64,000 bases of DNA from Algoriphagus sp. PAP.12 (GTDB lineage: Bacteria; Bacteroidota; Bacteroidia; Cytophagales; Cyclobacteriaceae). The stretch is taken from NCBI RefSeq assembly GCF_026652115.1, contig NZ_JAPPSQ010000001.1, positions 62,001-126,000 on the forward strand, given 5' to 3'. Below the pieces are notes generated by a model. That model was not told where the DNA came from. It worked only from the letters and a program-made list of their open reading frames with translations, and did not search any database. Of this stretch, positions 28,181 to 36,660 are shown one piece after another (position 1 is the stretch's first letter; every line of letters starts with the position of its first letter). The position numbers were made by a program, and so were the translations under genes.

Positions 28181-30276
28181 GCCTCTACCTCCTCTTCTCT
28201 GTAGTTTTTCAAAACTTGATATACCTCCAATGCTTGAACGGCATAAGCTTTTGCAAATTCTTCAGAAGGTTCATGATTTTTGATTTCGTAAACCTTATCT
28301 GCGAAAGATTGACCCAAATTCACCTTCCCGGTTTCAACAAACTTCTCATCAAACAGAGAGATGATATTGGCATAGCTATTTGTACTCACATCTTCACCTA
28401 AAAGCAATGCTTTCGCGGCATTGATCAAACCTGCATAATGATGATAAATACTATCTGACCAGCGCCCACTGTCTAGTGCTTCCTGACCTAGATCCAATTT
28501 TTCTTTTGCTTCCAGAAGCAAAGTAGCCACTAAATCGATCACAACTCCAGCACATTCACCAACACCCACTGCCACTTCGTAATTCTCCTCTCTTCCCCAG
28601 TCGATTCTATCAGCTTCTGTTACTTTTGCAGGATCCGCCAATTCTTTGATCAATTCATAGAAATAGATCTGTCCTTTTTCATCGTAATAACTCAAGAAGT
28701 CCAAATCACCAGAATTTGCTTCAAAATCATTCAATAGAATCCGCAATGCATCTGGACCTCTGCGGCTAGGAATCTTAGTCACTTTATCAGCAAATCTTCC
28801 ATTGCCATCACCTTGATTTCCGCCTCCCAAAAGAACCTGAAGTGCTGGAATCACTGTTTTCCCTACTCTCATGGACATCCCCTGGAAACCGATATGAGCC
28901 ATATTGTGTTGACCACAGGCATTCATACAGCCAGAGATTTTAATGACCAAATCTTTGTTTTTCAAATACTGCGGATATTCATCCAAAATCACTTTTTCCA
29001 ATTCCACAGCAATACCTGTTGAACTGGCAATTCCCAAATTACAGGTATCCGTTCCAGGGCAGGCTGTGATATCTCCCAGCGAATCATAACCTCTTTCAGC
29101 CAAGCCGATTTTTTTCAATTCCTGATAGAAATAAGGAACCAAATCCTCTCTCACATCGCGAATCAAGAAATTCTGTCTCAAAGTGAATCTCACTTCATCA
29201 TTGGCATATTTCTGCACTAAATCTGCTAATGCTCTCGCCTGAGAAATATAGAAATCTCCCAAAGGAACACGAACTCCTACAGCTACATATCCTGCCTGCT
29301 TTTGAGGCAATACATTGGTTTGCTTCCAAAGCTCAAAATCCAATCCCAACTCAGCATCCAATTCGGGTTTTTCAGGATTTGGAAGCTTTTGATCAGCTTC
29401 AGAATTTTCAAAATCCAAAGGATAAGAATGGAAAGGAAGTGCTTTTCTTTCTTGCTCTACCAATTCCAAAAAGGCCTCAAGTCCCAAATCTTTTACCAAG
29501 AATTTCATTCTGGCCTTATTCCTTCTGGCTCTTTCACCATGACGGTCAAAAATCCTTAGAACCACTTCAATCAATGGAATCAACTGATCAGTTTCCAAGA
29601 ATTCAGCAATCACATCTCCATGTCTAGGCTGAGAACCTAATCCACCCCCCAACAACACTTTGAAACCACGAACTTCTTTCCCATCAATCGTTTTTACTTT
29701 CGGAATAAAGCCCAAATCATGCATGTATGCGAGTCCGGTATCTTCGTCAGATGAAGAGAAGGACATCTTGAACTTTCTACCCATTTCTTGACAGATAGGG
29801 TTTCTCAAAAAGTATTTGAAAGTAGCATCCGCGTAAGGTGTCACATCAAAAGGCTCATTTGGATCAATGCCCGCAGTTTCGGAAGCAGTCACATTTCTCA
29901 CAGTGTTACCGCAAGCCTCACGTAGAGTCACATCATCCTTCTCCAATTCAGCCCACAACTCTGGAGTTCTGTCCAAGCTTACATAGTGAATCTGGATATC
30001 CTGTCTGGTGGTGATATGAAGTCTTCCAGTTGAATACTCTTCCGAAACTTTACAGATTCTTCTCAACTGATCTCCAGTCACCCGGCCATAAGGTAGTTTG
30101 ATTCGGATCATCTGAACTCCAGGCTGTCTTTGACCATATACTCCTCGGGCTAGACGAAGACTTCTGAATTTTTCCTCATCAATTTTTCCCTCTTTGAATA
30201 GGGCGATTTTACGCTCCAATTCGAGAATATCCCGTTCTACTATCGGGTTTTCTATTTCAGTTCGAAAGCTTTGCAT
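28177..30276 (-). CDS. Ferredoxin-type sulfite reductase with C-terminal HEPN-like domain
   Basis: 699 residues from the ATG at 30276 (MQSFRTEIENP); the frame opens 21 codons earlier but passes through a palindromic repeat. Two ferredoxin-like half-domains and two nitrite/sulfite reductase domains; the 4Fe-4S/siroheme site is CPGTDTCNLG with ISGCMNACGQH. It reduces sulfite to sulfide with six electrons. After about residue 565 comes an all-helical extension of some 130 residues with R605-x6-H612 (RWSDSIYH), the spacing of a HEPN Rx4-6H motif, followed by GLINAAKALL. Placement among cysDNH and cobA fixes it as sulfite rather than nitrite reductase. Confidence 0.9.
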   Translation of the reverse strand: MQSFRTEIENPIVERDILELERKIALFKEGKIDEEKFRSLRLARGVYGQRQPGVQMIRIKLPYGRVTGDQLRRICKVSEEYSTGRLHITTRQDIQIHYVSLDRTPELWAELEKDDVTLREACGNTVRNVTASETAGIDPNEPFDVTPYADATFKYFLRNPICQEMGRKFKMSFSSSDEDTGLAYMHDLGFIPKVKTIDGKEVRGFKVLLGGGLGSQPRHGDVIAEFLETDQLIPLIEVVLRIFDRHGERARRNKARMKFLVKDLGLEAFLELVEQERKALPFHSYPLDFENSEADQKLPNPEKPELDAELGLDFELWKQTNVLPQKQAGYVAVGVRVPLGDFYISQARALADLVQKYANDEVRFTLRQNFLIRDVREDLVPYFYQELKKIGLAERGYDSLGDITACPGTDTCNLGIASSTGIAVELEKVILDEYPQYLKNKDLVIKISGCMNACGQHNMAHIGFQGMSMRVGKTVIPALQVLLGGGNQGDGNGRFADKVTKIPSRRGPDALRILLNDFEANSGDLDFLSYYDEKGQIYFYELIKELADPAKVTEADRIDWGREENYEVAVGVGECAGVVIDLVATLLLEAKEKLDLGQEALDSGRWSDSIYHHYAGLINAAKALLLGEDVSTNSYANIISLFDEKFVETGKVNLGQSFADKVYEIKNHEPSEEFAKAYAVQALEVYQVLKNYREEEVEA

Positions 30277-30316
30277 GGCGTAATAGTTTGATTTCCCTAT
30301 CGGGAAAATAGGTTTT

Positions 30317-30358
30317 AGGTTGTTAGAAAAGTCCCGCAAAAGCGGGACAGGTTGTTAG
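30317..30358. repeat. Short palindromic element with 10-bp flanking direct repeats
   Basis: GTCCCGC-AAAA-GCGGGAC at 30331-30348 is a perfect 7-bp hairpin. AGGTTGTTAG occurs on both sides, at 30317-30326 and 30349-30358. A near copy of the palindrome is at 31751-31766. Confidence 0.7.
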
Positions 30359-30402
30359 GGTTAAATAGGTACTTTGGGTCCGCATTTCATCAGAAATGCA
30401 CA

Positions 30403-31662
30403 TTAATCGATAAAACCGACACTTATGGTATCAAAGCTCCCTTCATCGATCAGGATAAAGGAACCATTAGATTTATTGCTTTTATAAGAATCTACATGGA
30501 TGGGCTTGCTCAATCTAAATTGAACCCTTCCGATATCATTTAGTTTCAATTGTTCCGTCTGTTCAGTTCCGGAAAAATCAGCATGGATTTTTTCTTCTAT
30601 TCGGTCCACTTTCGCCAAAACACGGTTGACACCATGCTGTAGGATGTACTTTTGACCAACTTTCAGAGCTTTGGAATTAACTTGGCAAAGAGTCGCGGTC
30701 AAAGATTTATCACTTTTAGGTTCCTCTCCGACTTTGACAATCATATCCCCTCTGCTACAATCCACCTCATCTTCCAGCGTGATTGTAATTGACGAGCCCG
30801 GAGCGGCTTCTTCAAGCTCTTGATCAAAAAAATGGATGCCTTTGATCGTTGACTCATTTCCTGATGGAAGCAATGCTACTTTATCTCCCACTTTCAGGGA
30901 ATTGCCATATAGCTTTCCTGAAAACCCTCTAAAGTCATGATAAGCCTCGGTCTTAGGGCGAACTACATATTGGACGGGGAATCTGGCAACAGAGCTTTCC
31001 TGCAAGTCATTGGGTTCTAAAACCTCCAAATGATCCAACAAGGTATTGCCCACATACCAAGGCATATGTTCAGATTCGCGGGTTACGTTTTCACCTTTCA
31101 AAGCAGATACAGGAATGAAAGTAATCTGATCTTCACCGAAGTCGCTTTTTACTACTAATTCATCAAAATCAGCCTTGATTTTCGAAAAGACTTCTTCTGA
31201 ATAGTCGACCAAGTCCATTTTGTTGACAGCCACCACCACATGACTCATACGAAGCAGGTTGGAGATAAAAAAATGACGGTAAGTCTGCTCAATCACACCT
31301 TTTCTAGCATCGATCAAAATAATTGCTACTTGAGAAGTGGAAGCTCCTGTAACCATGTTTCGGGTATATTCCACATGACCCGGAGTGTCAGCTACAATGA
31401 AATTGGTTTTGGAGGTATTGAAGTAGATATGAGCCACATCAATGGTGATCCCTTGCTCCCTCTCTGCAACCAATCCATCGGTAGCCAAAGAGAAATCAAG
31501 GTAATCATACCCCCTTTGCTTCGAGTTTTTCTCGATAGCCTCGATTTTATCTGTTGTCAAAGAATGGGTATCATAAAGCAATCGCCCGATCAGCGTACTT
31601 TTTCCATCATCCACTGATCCAGCAGTAGCGATTTTGATGAGTTTTCTTCCTTGTATATCCAT
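30403..31662 (-). CDS. cysN: Sulfate adenylyltransferase subunit 1 (GTPase)
   Basis: 419 residues, EF-Tu-like GTPase that drives APS synthesis by CysD. P-loop GSVDDGKSTLIGRLL near residues 15-29, switch region DTPGH, and NKMDLVD; then two beta-barrel domains. No APS kinase (CysC) domain is fused at the C-terminus, consistent with an APS-reducing rather than PAPS-reducing pathway. In line with cysD upstream and sulfite reductase downstream. Confidence 0.95.
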   Translation of the reverse strand: MDIQGRKLIKIATAGSVDDGKSTLIGRLLYDTHSLTTDKIEAIEKNSKQRGYDYLDFSLATDGLVAEREQGITIDVAHIYFNTSKTNFIVADTPGHVEYTRNMVTGASTSQVAIILIDARKGVIEQTYRHFFISNLLRMSHVVVAVNKMDLVDYSEEVFSKIKADFDELVVKSDFGEDQITFIPVSALKGENVTRESEHMPWYVGNTLLDHLEVLEPNDLQESSVARFPVQYVVRPKTEAYHDFRGFSGKLYGNSLKVGDKVALLPSGNESTIKGIHFFDQELEEAAPGSSITITLEDEVDCSRGDMIVKVGEEPKSDKSLTATLCQVNSKALKVGQKYILQHGVNRVLAKVDRIEEKIHADFSGTEQTEQLKLNDIGRVQFRLSKPIHVDSYKSNKSNGSFILIDEGSFDTISVGFID

Positions 31663-31750
31663 TTTGTATCATTTTGAAATACAGTTGAAACACTTGGAAA
31701 TAAGCCTCACTGCGTTCGGCGAAATACTAAAAACATCTGTTGAGTATTTC

Positions 31751-31766
31751 GTCCCGCTGGCGGGAC
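31751..31766. repeat. Short palindromic element, second copy
   Basis: GTCCCGC-TG-GCGGGAC: same arms as at 30331-30348 with a shorter loop. It lies in the cysD-cysN gap, which also contains CACTGCGTTCGGCGAAATAC, a repeat-like motif. The two elements flank cysN. Confidence 0.65.
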
Positions 31767-31832
31767 CTATTTCAATGTTATTTCAATTGTTTTTGTATAG
31801 GAATTCTTTTGATATTCCTTTTGTCTCGATTT

Positions 31833-32732
31833 TTAAAAATACCCTACCTTTTTCCTTGTCTCCATCGCTGCTTCTGATCGCTTGTCATCGATTCTAGCTC
31901 CTCGCTCAGAAATGGTAGACTCTCTGATTTCAGCAACCACATCATCCAAAGAAAGAGCCTCAGATAATACAGCCGCCGTACAAGTCATATCTCCTACGGT
32001 CCGGAATCGAACCCACTTTTCAACCACCTCTTCATGCTCCTCACGGAAGACATGCTCATTGGCTGTCCAAATCAATCCATCTCTAAAAAAGACATCTCTT
32101 TTATGTGCGAAATAGATACTTGGTATCTCAATATTTTCAGTTCTGATATACTCCCATACATCCAGTTCAGTCCAGTTGGAAATTGGGAAAACTCGTACGT
32201 TTTGACCCAAATGGATCTTCCCGTTAAGCATATCAAAAAGCTCTGGTCTCTGGTTTTTCTCATCCCATTGCCCAAAATCATCTCTTACAGAAAAAACACG
32301 CTCTTTAGCTCTAGCCTTCTCTTCGTCTCTTCTAGCACCACCAATACATGCGTCAAACTTGAACTCTTCAATCGCATCCAATAGCGTGGTAGTCTGGAGA
32401 GAATTTCTGCTTGCATAACGACCTCTTTCTTCACGAACTTTTCCCTGATCGATTGCATCCTGAACGTTTCTAACGATCAATTCCAATCCCAACTCTTCCA
32501 CCAATTTATCTCTGAATTCAATGGTTTCAGGGAAATTGTGACCAGTATCCACATGCAATAATGGGAATGGGATTTTGGCAGGGAAAAAGGCTTTTTGAGC
32601 CAATCTCACCAAAGTAATGGAGTCCTTTCCACCTGAAAAAAGCAAAACTGGACGCTCAAACTGCGCAGCCACTTCCCGAAGGATGTGGATCGATTCTGCT
32701 TCTTTGGGGTTTGGTATAAATAGGTTTGACAT
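31833..32732 (-). CDS. cysD: Sulfate adenylyltransferase subunit 2
   Basis: About 300 residues from the ATG at 32732 (MSNLFIPNPKEAESIH); the frame continues 22 codons into AT-rich intergenic sequence. PP-loop ATP pyrophosphatase motif LLFSGGKDSI, then LHVDTGHNFPETIEFRD and the CIGGARRDEEKARAKER block. It adenylates sulfate to APS with CysN. The C-terminal SERGARIDDKRSEAAMETRKKVGYF is the standard family end. Confidence 0.96.
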   Translation of the reverse strand: MSNLFIPNPKEAESIHILREVAAQFERPVLLFSGGKDSITLVRLAQKAFFPAKIPFPLLHVDTGHNFPETIEFRDKLVEELGLELIVRNVQDAIDQGKVREERGRYASRNSLQTTTLLDAIEEFKFDACIGGARRDEEKARAKERVFSVRDDFGQWDEKNQRPELFDMLNGKIHLGQNVRVFPISNWTELDVWEYIRTENIEIPSIYFAHKRDVFFRDGLIWTANEHVFREEHEEVVEKWVRFRTVGDMTCTAAVLSEALSLDDVVAEIRESTISERGARIDDKRSEAAMETRKKVGYF

Positions 32733-32908
32733 TAGTATATACAATTTTTGATTTACGATTTCCGCTTTCTTCGATATTCGAAATTCAGCGTTCATCATTC
32801 ACTATTCCTTATTTTTTGGTAGACTAAACACCCTAATGGTAATTTTCATTTTCGAATTACGAATGCTGACTACCGAAGTCTTCTGCCTTGTATCTAATAT
32901 TTTGGATC

Positions 32909-33613
32909 TTATTTTGCGTGCAAGCCGCACTCTTTTTTGGAATCTTCCCACCACCATCTGCCGGCTCTTGCATCCTCTCCTGGAAGAATCGCTCTCGTAC
33001 AAGGCGCACAACCGATACTAATAAAACCTTTGTCATGAAGCGGGTTATAAGGAATTCCCTTTTCCTCGATGTAGGCGATCATTTGATCGTAGCTCCAATC
33101 CAAAAGAGGGTTATACTTGAAGATCTGATTGCCTTCATCCCACTCGATTCGCTTCATGCCACTTCTATTGGCACTTTGCTCCGCTCTAAGACCCGTTACC
33201 CAAACCTCATTGCCAGCCAAAGCACGCTTTAAAGGCTCCACTTTTCTGACGTAGCAACATGATTTTCTATTTTCTACAGAATTGTAAAATCCATTGATCC
33301 CCTGTTCAGCAACTAGGCCTTCAACAGACTCTCTCTCTGGATAATAAACTTGAATTCGGGTATTATACTTGCTTTCGGTACGTGCCAAAAGCTCTAAAGT
33401 CTCAGGAAATAATCTCCCTGTGTCCAAAGAGAATATTTTAACGGGTATTTGATTTTGGGCGATCAATTGGGTAATCACCTGATCTTCTTGTCCCAATGAA
33501 GTTGAAAAGACAACTTTCCCTGGAAACAAATCAGCAATCAAAGCTAACCCTTCCTGAGCACTCAACTGGTCTAATTGTGATTCTAGCTCAAGCATATTTT
33601 TCTTCTGTTTCAT
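32909..33613 (-). CDS. cysH: Adenylyl-sulfate (APS) reductase
   Basis: 234 residues. The PAPS-reductase fold has STSLGQEDQVI and SLDTGRLFPET. Two cysteine pairs, KSCCYVRKVEPL and GCAPCTR, are the 4Fe-4S ligands diagnostic of APS-type rather than PAPS-type reductases, followed by the C-terminal catalytic ECGLH. It turns APS to sulfite using thioredoxin. An internal ATG six codons in (33595) is an alternative start that would shorten the overlap with the DUF2061 gene from 26 to 8 bases. Confidence 0.93.
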   Translation of the reverse strand: MKQKKNMLELESQLDQLSAQEGLALIADLFPGKVVFSTSLGQEDQVITQLIAQNQIPVKIFSLDTGRLFPETLELLARTESKYNTRIQVYYPERESVEGLVAEQGINGFYNSVENRKSCCYVRKVEPLKRALAGNEVWVTGLRAEQSANRSGMKRIEWDEGNQIFKYNPLLDWSYDQMIAYIEEKGIPYNPLHDKGFISIGCAPCTRAILPGEDARAGRWWWEDSKKECGLHAK

Positions 33614-33860
33614 TTGCTTCTGCTTTTGGAGAAATTTCCCAAACTCTCTCGTGTAGGTAATACAAAATGATTTTAGAGAACACCTCTACAGAACCGATTG
33701 AAAGTGCCATTACAAATTCCCCAGTTACGAAATAGGAAATAATGATGGTATCAATTGTCCCGACAATTCTCCAAGAAATGGACTTGAGGAGGCTTTTGGC
33801 ATTGCTGTCTTTTCCAGACTTGCTTGCAAAGAGTTTCTTAAGTGGCTGGTCTAAAATCAT
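33588..33860 (-). CDS. DUF2061 small membrane protein
   Basis: 90 residues from the ATG at 33860. DUF2061 signature: KSLLKSISWRIVGTIDTIIISYFVTG, then a second hydrophobic stretch and the EVFSKIILYYLHERVW motif, giving two membrane segments. Function unknown. It is the first gene after the operator/promoter of the sulfate assimilation run and overlaps cysH, so it is coexpressed with sulfur genes; a role in sulfate or thiol handling is only inference. Confidence 0.85.
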   Translation of the reverse strand: MILDQPLKKLFASKSGKDSNAKSLLKSISWRIVGTIDTIIISYFVTGEFVMALSIGSVEVFSKIILYYLHERVWEISPKAEANETEEKYA

Positions 33861-33884
33861 ACAGGTTTCAACGAGAGTAAAGCA

Positions 33885-33892
33885 CAAAAGTA
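33885..33892 (-). promoter_or_regulatory. -7 box of the sulfate assimilation operon
   Basis: TACTTTTG on the minus strand matches TAnnTTTG exactly, 24 bases before the DUF2061 start codon. The -33 position is occupied by the inverted repeat, with no TTG, so an activator may be needed or the repeat blocks the polymerase. Confidence 0.55.
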
Positions 33893-33893
33893 T

Positions 33894-33922
33894 ATAAACC
33901 CTATTTATTTTATAGGGTTTAT
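33894..33922 (-). promoter_or_regulatory. 11-bp inverted repeat, candidate Rrf2 operator
   Basis: ATAAACCCTAT at 33894-33904 and ATAGGGTTTAT at 33912-33922 are perfectly complementary with a 7-base A/T spacer. It sits directly upstream of the -7 box and between the Rrf2 gene and the operon it probably controls. Confidence 0.6.
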
Positions 33923-33937
33923 TGGTAAAAAATTTTG

Positions 33938-34351
33938 TTAAGTTTTCAAAATATCTTCTAACGTCTTGTTTTCCAGTATTTTAAGAGTCTCGTCTCTTAC
34001 CTGAATCATCACCTTATTGATCCCACAAGTCACCTCGTCTTTACACTCATCGCAAGGTTCGTAGTAGTTTAAGCTCACGCAAGGGAGTAATGCAATAGGG
34101 CCATCCAATAGTCGAATAACTTTCGAAAGCGGAATATCTTTGGGTTCTTTAATCAGGTAGTAACCACCACCTTTTCCTTTTTTACTTCCCAAGATTCCCG
34201 CCTTTTTCAGTTCCAGCAGAATGTTTTCTAAAAATTTATGGGAAATCCCATGTTCTTCGGCGATATCCTGTATCAAAACAGTCTTTTCTTCACGGTGCTT
34301 GCCCAGGTATGTCAGGGCATGTAGGGCATATTTGGTCTTTTTGGAAAGCAT
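33938..34351 (-). CDS. Rrf2 family transcriptional regulator with four cysteines
   Basis: 137 residues from the ATG at 34351. The winged helix-turn-helix (MLSKKTKYALHALTYLG, then ISHKFLENILLELKKAGIL and GKGGGYYL) is typical Rrf2. After it come C91, C100, C103 and C109 (LPCVSLNYYEPC, then DEC and VTC), a cluster compatible with Fe-S or thiol sensing as in IscR, NsrR or CymR-like proteins. The position at the head of a full sulfate assimilation run makes it the likely local regulator, sensing cysteine, sulfide or Fe-S status (inference). Confidence 0.88.
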   Translation of the reverse strand: MLSKKTKYALHALTYLGKHREEKTVLIQDIAEEHGISHKFLENILLELKKAGILGSKKGKGGGYYLIKEPKDIPLSKVIRLLDGPIALLPCVSLNYYEPCDECKDEVTCGINKVMIQVRDETLKILENKTLEDILKT

Positions 34352-34354
34352 TAC

Positions 34355-34362
34355 CAAAAATA
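34355..34362 (-). promoter_or_regulatory. -7 box close to the Rrf2 start codon
   Basis: TATTTTTG on the minus strand ends three bases before the ATG at 34351, implying a leaderless message if used. Confidence 0.3.
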
Positions 34363-34374
34363 ATCTTTTTTGGC

Positions 34375-34403
34375 ATATACCCTAGTACGGTAGTGGGGAA
34401 TTA
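34375..34403 (-). promoter_or_regulatory. Degenerate copy of the Rrf2 operator upstream of its own gene
   Basis: ATATACCCTAG matches the left arm of the 33894 repeat at 9 of 11 positions. After the same 7-base spacing, GTGGGGAATTA keeps the central GGG of the right arm but matches it poorly overall. Confidence 0.4.
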
Positions 34404-34423
34404 GAATAAATCTAATTAAAGTC

Positions 34424-34460
34424 AAAAAACCTCCGATCCCAAAAAGGAACCGGAGGTTTT
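34424..34460 (-). terminator. Terminator of htpG
   Basis: AAAACCTCCG (34426-34435) and CGGAGGTTTT (34451-34460) form a 10-bp stem; on the minus strand a U-run follows. It separates htpG from the Rrf2 gene. Confidence 0.9.
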
Positions 34461-34495
34461 CAAATATTTATTCCCTTGAAGGGTTGGTTAATAGA

Positions 34496-36382
34496 TTAAA
34501 GCATCTCAACGCTTCTTTTTACAAATGCAGTTAGGTCTTTACCAGTCAAAAGGCCTTGAGAAAGCTTCGCCAAGTCAAAGGCTTGCTTCGCCAATTGGAT
34601 CTGAGCTTCTTCTCCATCCGCTTTCAAAATCTTATCAACAACTGGGTGGTTACCATTGATAGCTACTTTATAGTTATCAGGCATCTGTCCGTAGAAACTC
34701 ATCGGACCTCCACCAGTCTGTGCCATGTCTTTCATTCGACGCATCCACTCTTCCATCGTGATGGTCACTGGAAGTTCTTCAGGACTTAGACCTTCTACTT
34801 CTACAGTATAGGTTTGGTTTCCGATTGCCTTATCAAACAATTCCTTCACTTGCTTGCTCTGATCTTCAGTCAGCAAGTTGGCATAGGAATCTTCCTTCTG
34901 GATCAATTTCTCAACCACATCTGCATCCACACGCTTCATCTGGACTTTTTCCATCTTGGTCTCTATGTTCTGGATAAAGTGGCTATCAATCGGAGAATCC
35001 ATCACCAACACATCATAATCCTTTTTATTGGCAGATGCGATAAAGCTATCCTGCTTTTCTACATCCGTTGCATACAAGAAAATAGTGGTGTCATTCTTAT
35101 CCGTCTGAATCGCCTTTACTTTCTCCTTGTATTCATCCATGGTGAAGAATTCCCCTTTGGTGTTTTCCAAAAGTGTGAAGTCTTTTCCTTTTTCGTAGAA
35201 CTTGTCTTCGGAAATCATTCCGTATTTCACGAACAAGCCGATATCGCTCCACTTCTCTTCATATGCTTTTCTGTCCTTTTTGAACAATTCAGCTAATTTA
35301 TCAGCAACTTTCTTGGTAATGTAGTTATTGATCTTTTTCACATTGCCATCAGCCTGCAAGAAGCTTCGGGACACGTTCAAAGGAATATCCGGAGAGTCAA
35401 TCACCCCGTGAAGCAACATCAAGAATTCAGGAACGATATCCTTCACCTCATCCGTGATGAATACCTGACGGCTGAATAGTTTGATTTTATTGCGTTGCAA
35501 TTCGAAGTCATTCTTGACTTTCGGGAAGTACAATACTCCTGTCAGGTTGAATGGATAATCCACATTCAAATGAATCCAGAAAAGCGGATCCTCAGACATC
35601 GGATATAGCTCCTTGTAGAAAGCCAAGTAGTCCTCATCCTTTAAATCACTTGGTGACTTGGTCCAGATTGGAGAAGTCGTGTTGATGATATTATCAACTT
35701 CTACAGACTTGTATTTCTTCTCGCCTTTGTCATCCACTCCATCTTCAACGGATTCGGTTTTGGTTCCAAACTTGATCGGAACTGGCAAGAATTTGCAGTA
35801 TTTGTCCAAGATTCCCTGAAGCTTCCACTTGTCCAAGAATTCTTCAGAATCCTCATTGACATGCAATATGATATCAGTTCCTCTTTCTTTTCTTTTGCCT
35901 TTTTTGATCTCGAACTCAGTACTTCCATCACAAGTCCAAATCGCAGGCTCAGCACCTTCCTGGTAAGAAAGTGTGTGAATTTCCACTGTTTTGGCAACCA
36001 TAAAAGCAGAATAGAAACCCAAACCAAACTTACCGATGATCTCATTGGCATCTTTGGCATCTTTGAATTTCTCCACAAACTCAGTTGCACCGGAGAAAGC
36101 AATCTGATTGATATACTTTTTGATCTCCTCAGCTGTCATCCCCAGACCTTTGTCAGAAATGGTGATGGTCTTCTTTTTCTCATCAAAGGAAACCTCAACT
36201 GTGATGTCTCCTAGCTCCCCTTTGTACTGACCGAGCGTCGCGAGTCTTTTGATTTTCTGCGTCGCATCCACTGCGTTGGATACTAGCTCACGAAGAAAAA
36301 TCTCATGGTCAGAGTACAAGAATTTTTTAATGATCGGGAAAATGTTCTCGGTATGGATCGAGATGGTACCTTTTTCCTGCAT
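34496..36382 (-). CDS. htpG: Hsp90-family chaperone HtpG
   Basis: 628 residues. GHKL ATPase domain with ELVSNAVDATQKI, DKGLGMT and GKFGLGFYSAFMVA, then the middle domain and a C-terminal dimerisation domain ending in AFVKRSVEML. ATP-dependent chaperone for late folding of client proteins. The MQEKGTISIHTENIFP start and the length are typical of Bacteroidota HtpG. Monocistronic. Confidence 0.97.
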   Translation of the reverse strand: MQEKGTISIHTENIFPIIKKFLYSDHEIFLRELVSNAVDATQKIKRLATLGQYKGELGDITVEVSFDEKKKTITISDKGLGMTAEEIKKYINQIAFSGATEFVEKFKDAKDANEIIGKFGLGFYSAFMVAKTVEIHTLSYQEGAEPAIWTCDGSTEFEIKKGKRKERGTDIILHVNEDSEEFLDKWKLQGILDKYCKFLPVPIKFGTKTESVEDGVDDKGEKKYKSVEVDNIINTTSPIWTKSPSDLKDEDYLAFYKELYPMSEDPLFWIHLNVDYPFNLTGVLYFPKVKNDFELQRNKIKLFSRQVFITDEVKDIVPEFLMLLHGVIDSPDIPLNVSRSFLQADGNVKKINNYITKKVADKLAELFKKDRKAYEEKWSDIGLFVKYGMISEDKFYEKGKDFTLLENTKGEFFTMDEYKEKVKAIQTDKNDTTIFLYATDVEKQDSFIASANKKDYDVLVMDSPIDSHFIQNIETKMEKVQMKRVDADVVEKLIQKEDSYANLLTEDQSKQVKELFDKAIGNQTYTVEVEGLSPEELPVTITMEEWMRRMKDMAQTGGGPMSFYGQMPDNYKVAINGNHPVVDKILKADGEEAQIQLAKQAFDLAKLSQGLLTGKDLTAFVKRSVEML

Positions 36383-36660
36383 GGGTATAAATCAGTTTAG
36401 TTAATACAATAATTGACAAAGGGGAATTATCAATGCCTGTTCCAAACCGAAAAAAATGACAAGTTGGCAGACCACTTGTATGACCAGCCTTTTAAAGACA
36501 AGACAGAACTATTTATAATATTTTGCATTTTATTTAGAATCGTTGAATTTTTCAGCTAAATTATTCAGCATAAGCAACTCGCTTTCAATCACTTTACCTT
36601 GATAACCAAACAGATCGAGATTATGAGAGATTGTATTTTTTAAATCATCTTTTTCTGAAA

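Noticed and set aside
28177..30276. Nitrite reductase annotation
   Set aside because: The family includes nitrite reductases, but cysD, cysN, cysH, cobA and Met8 in the same run fix sulfite as substrate.
30277..30339. Longer N-terminus of the sulfite reductase
   Set aside because: The extra codons run through a palindromic intergenic repeat, and the conserved start is at 30276.
32733..32908. Repeat cluster in the cysH-cysD gap
   Set aside because: AT-rich with several loosely similar ATTTACGA/GAATTACGAA words; no consistent unit can be defined by eye.
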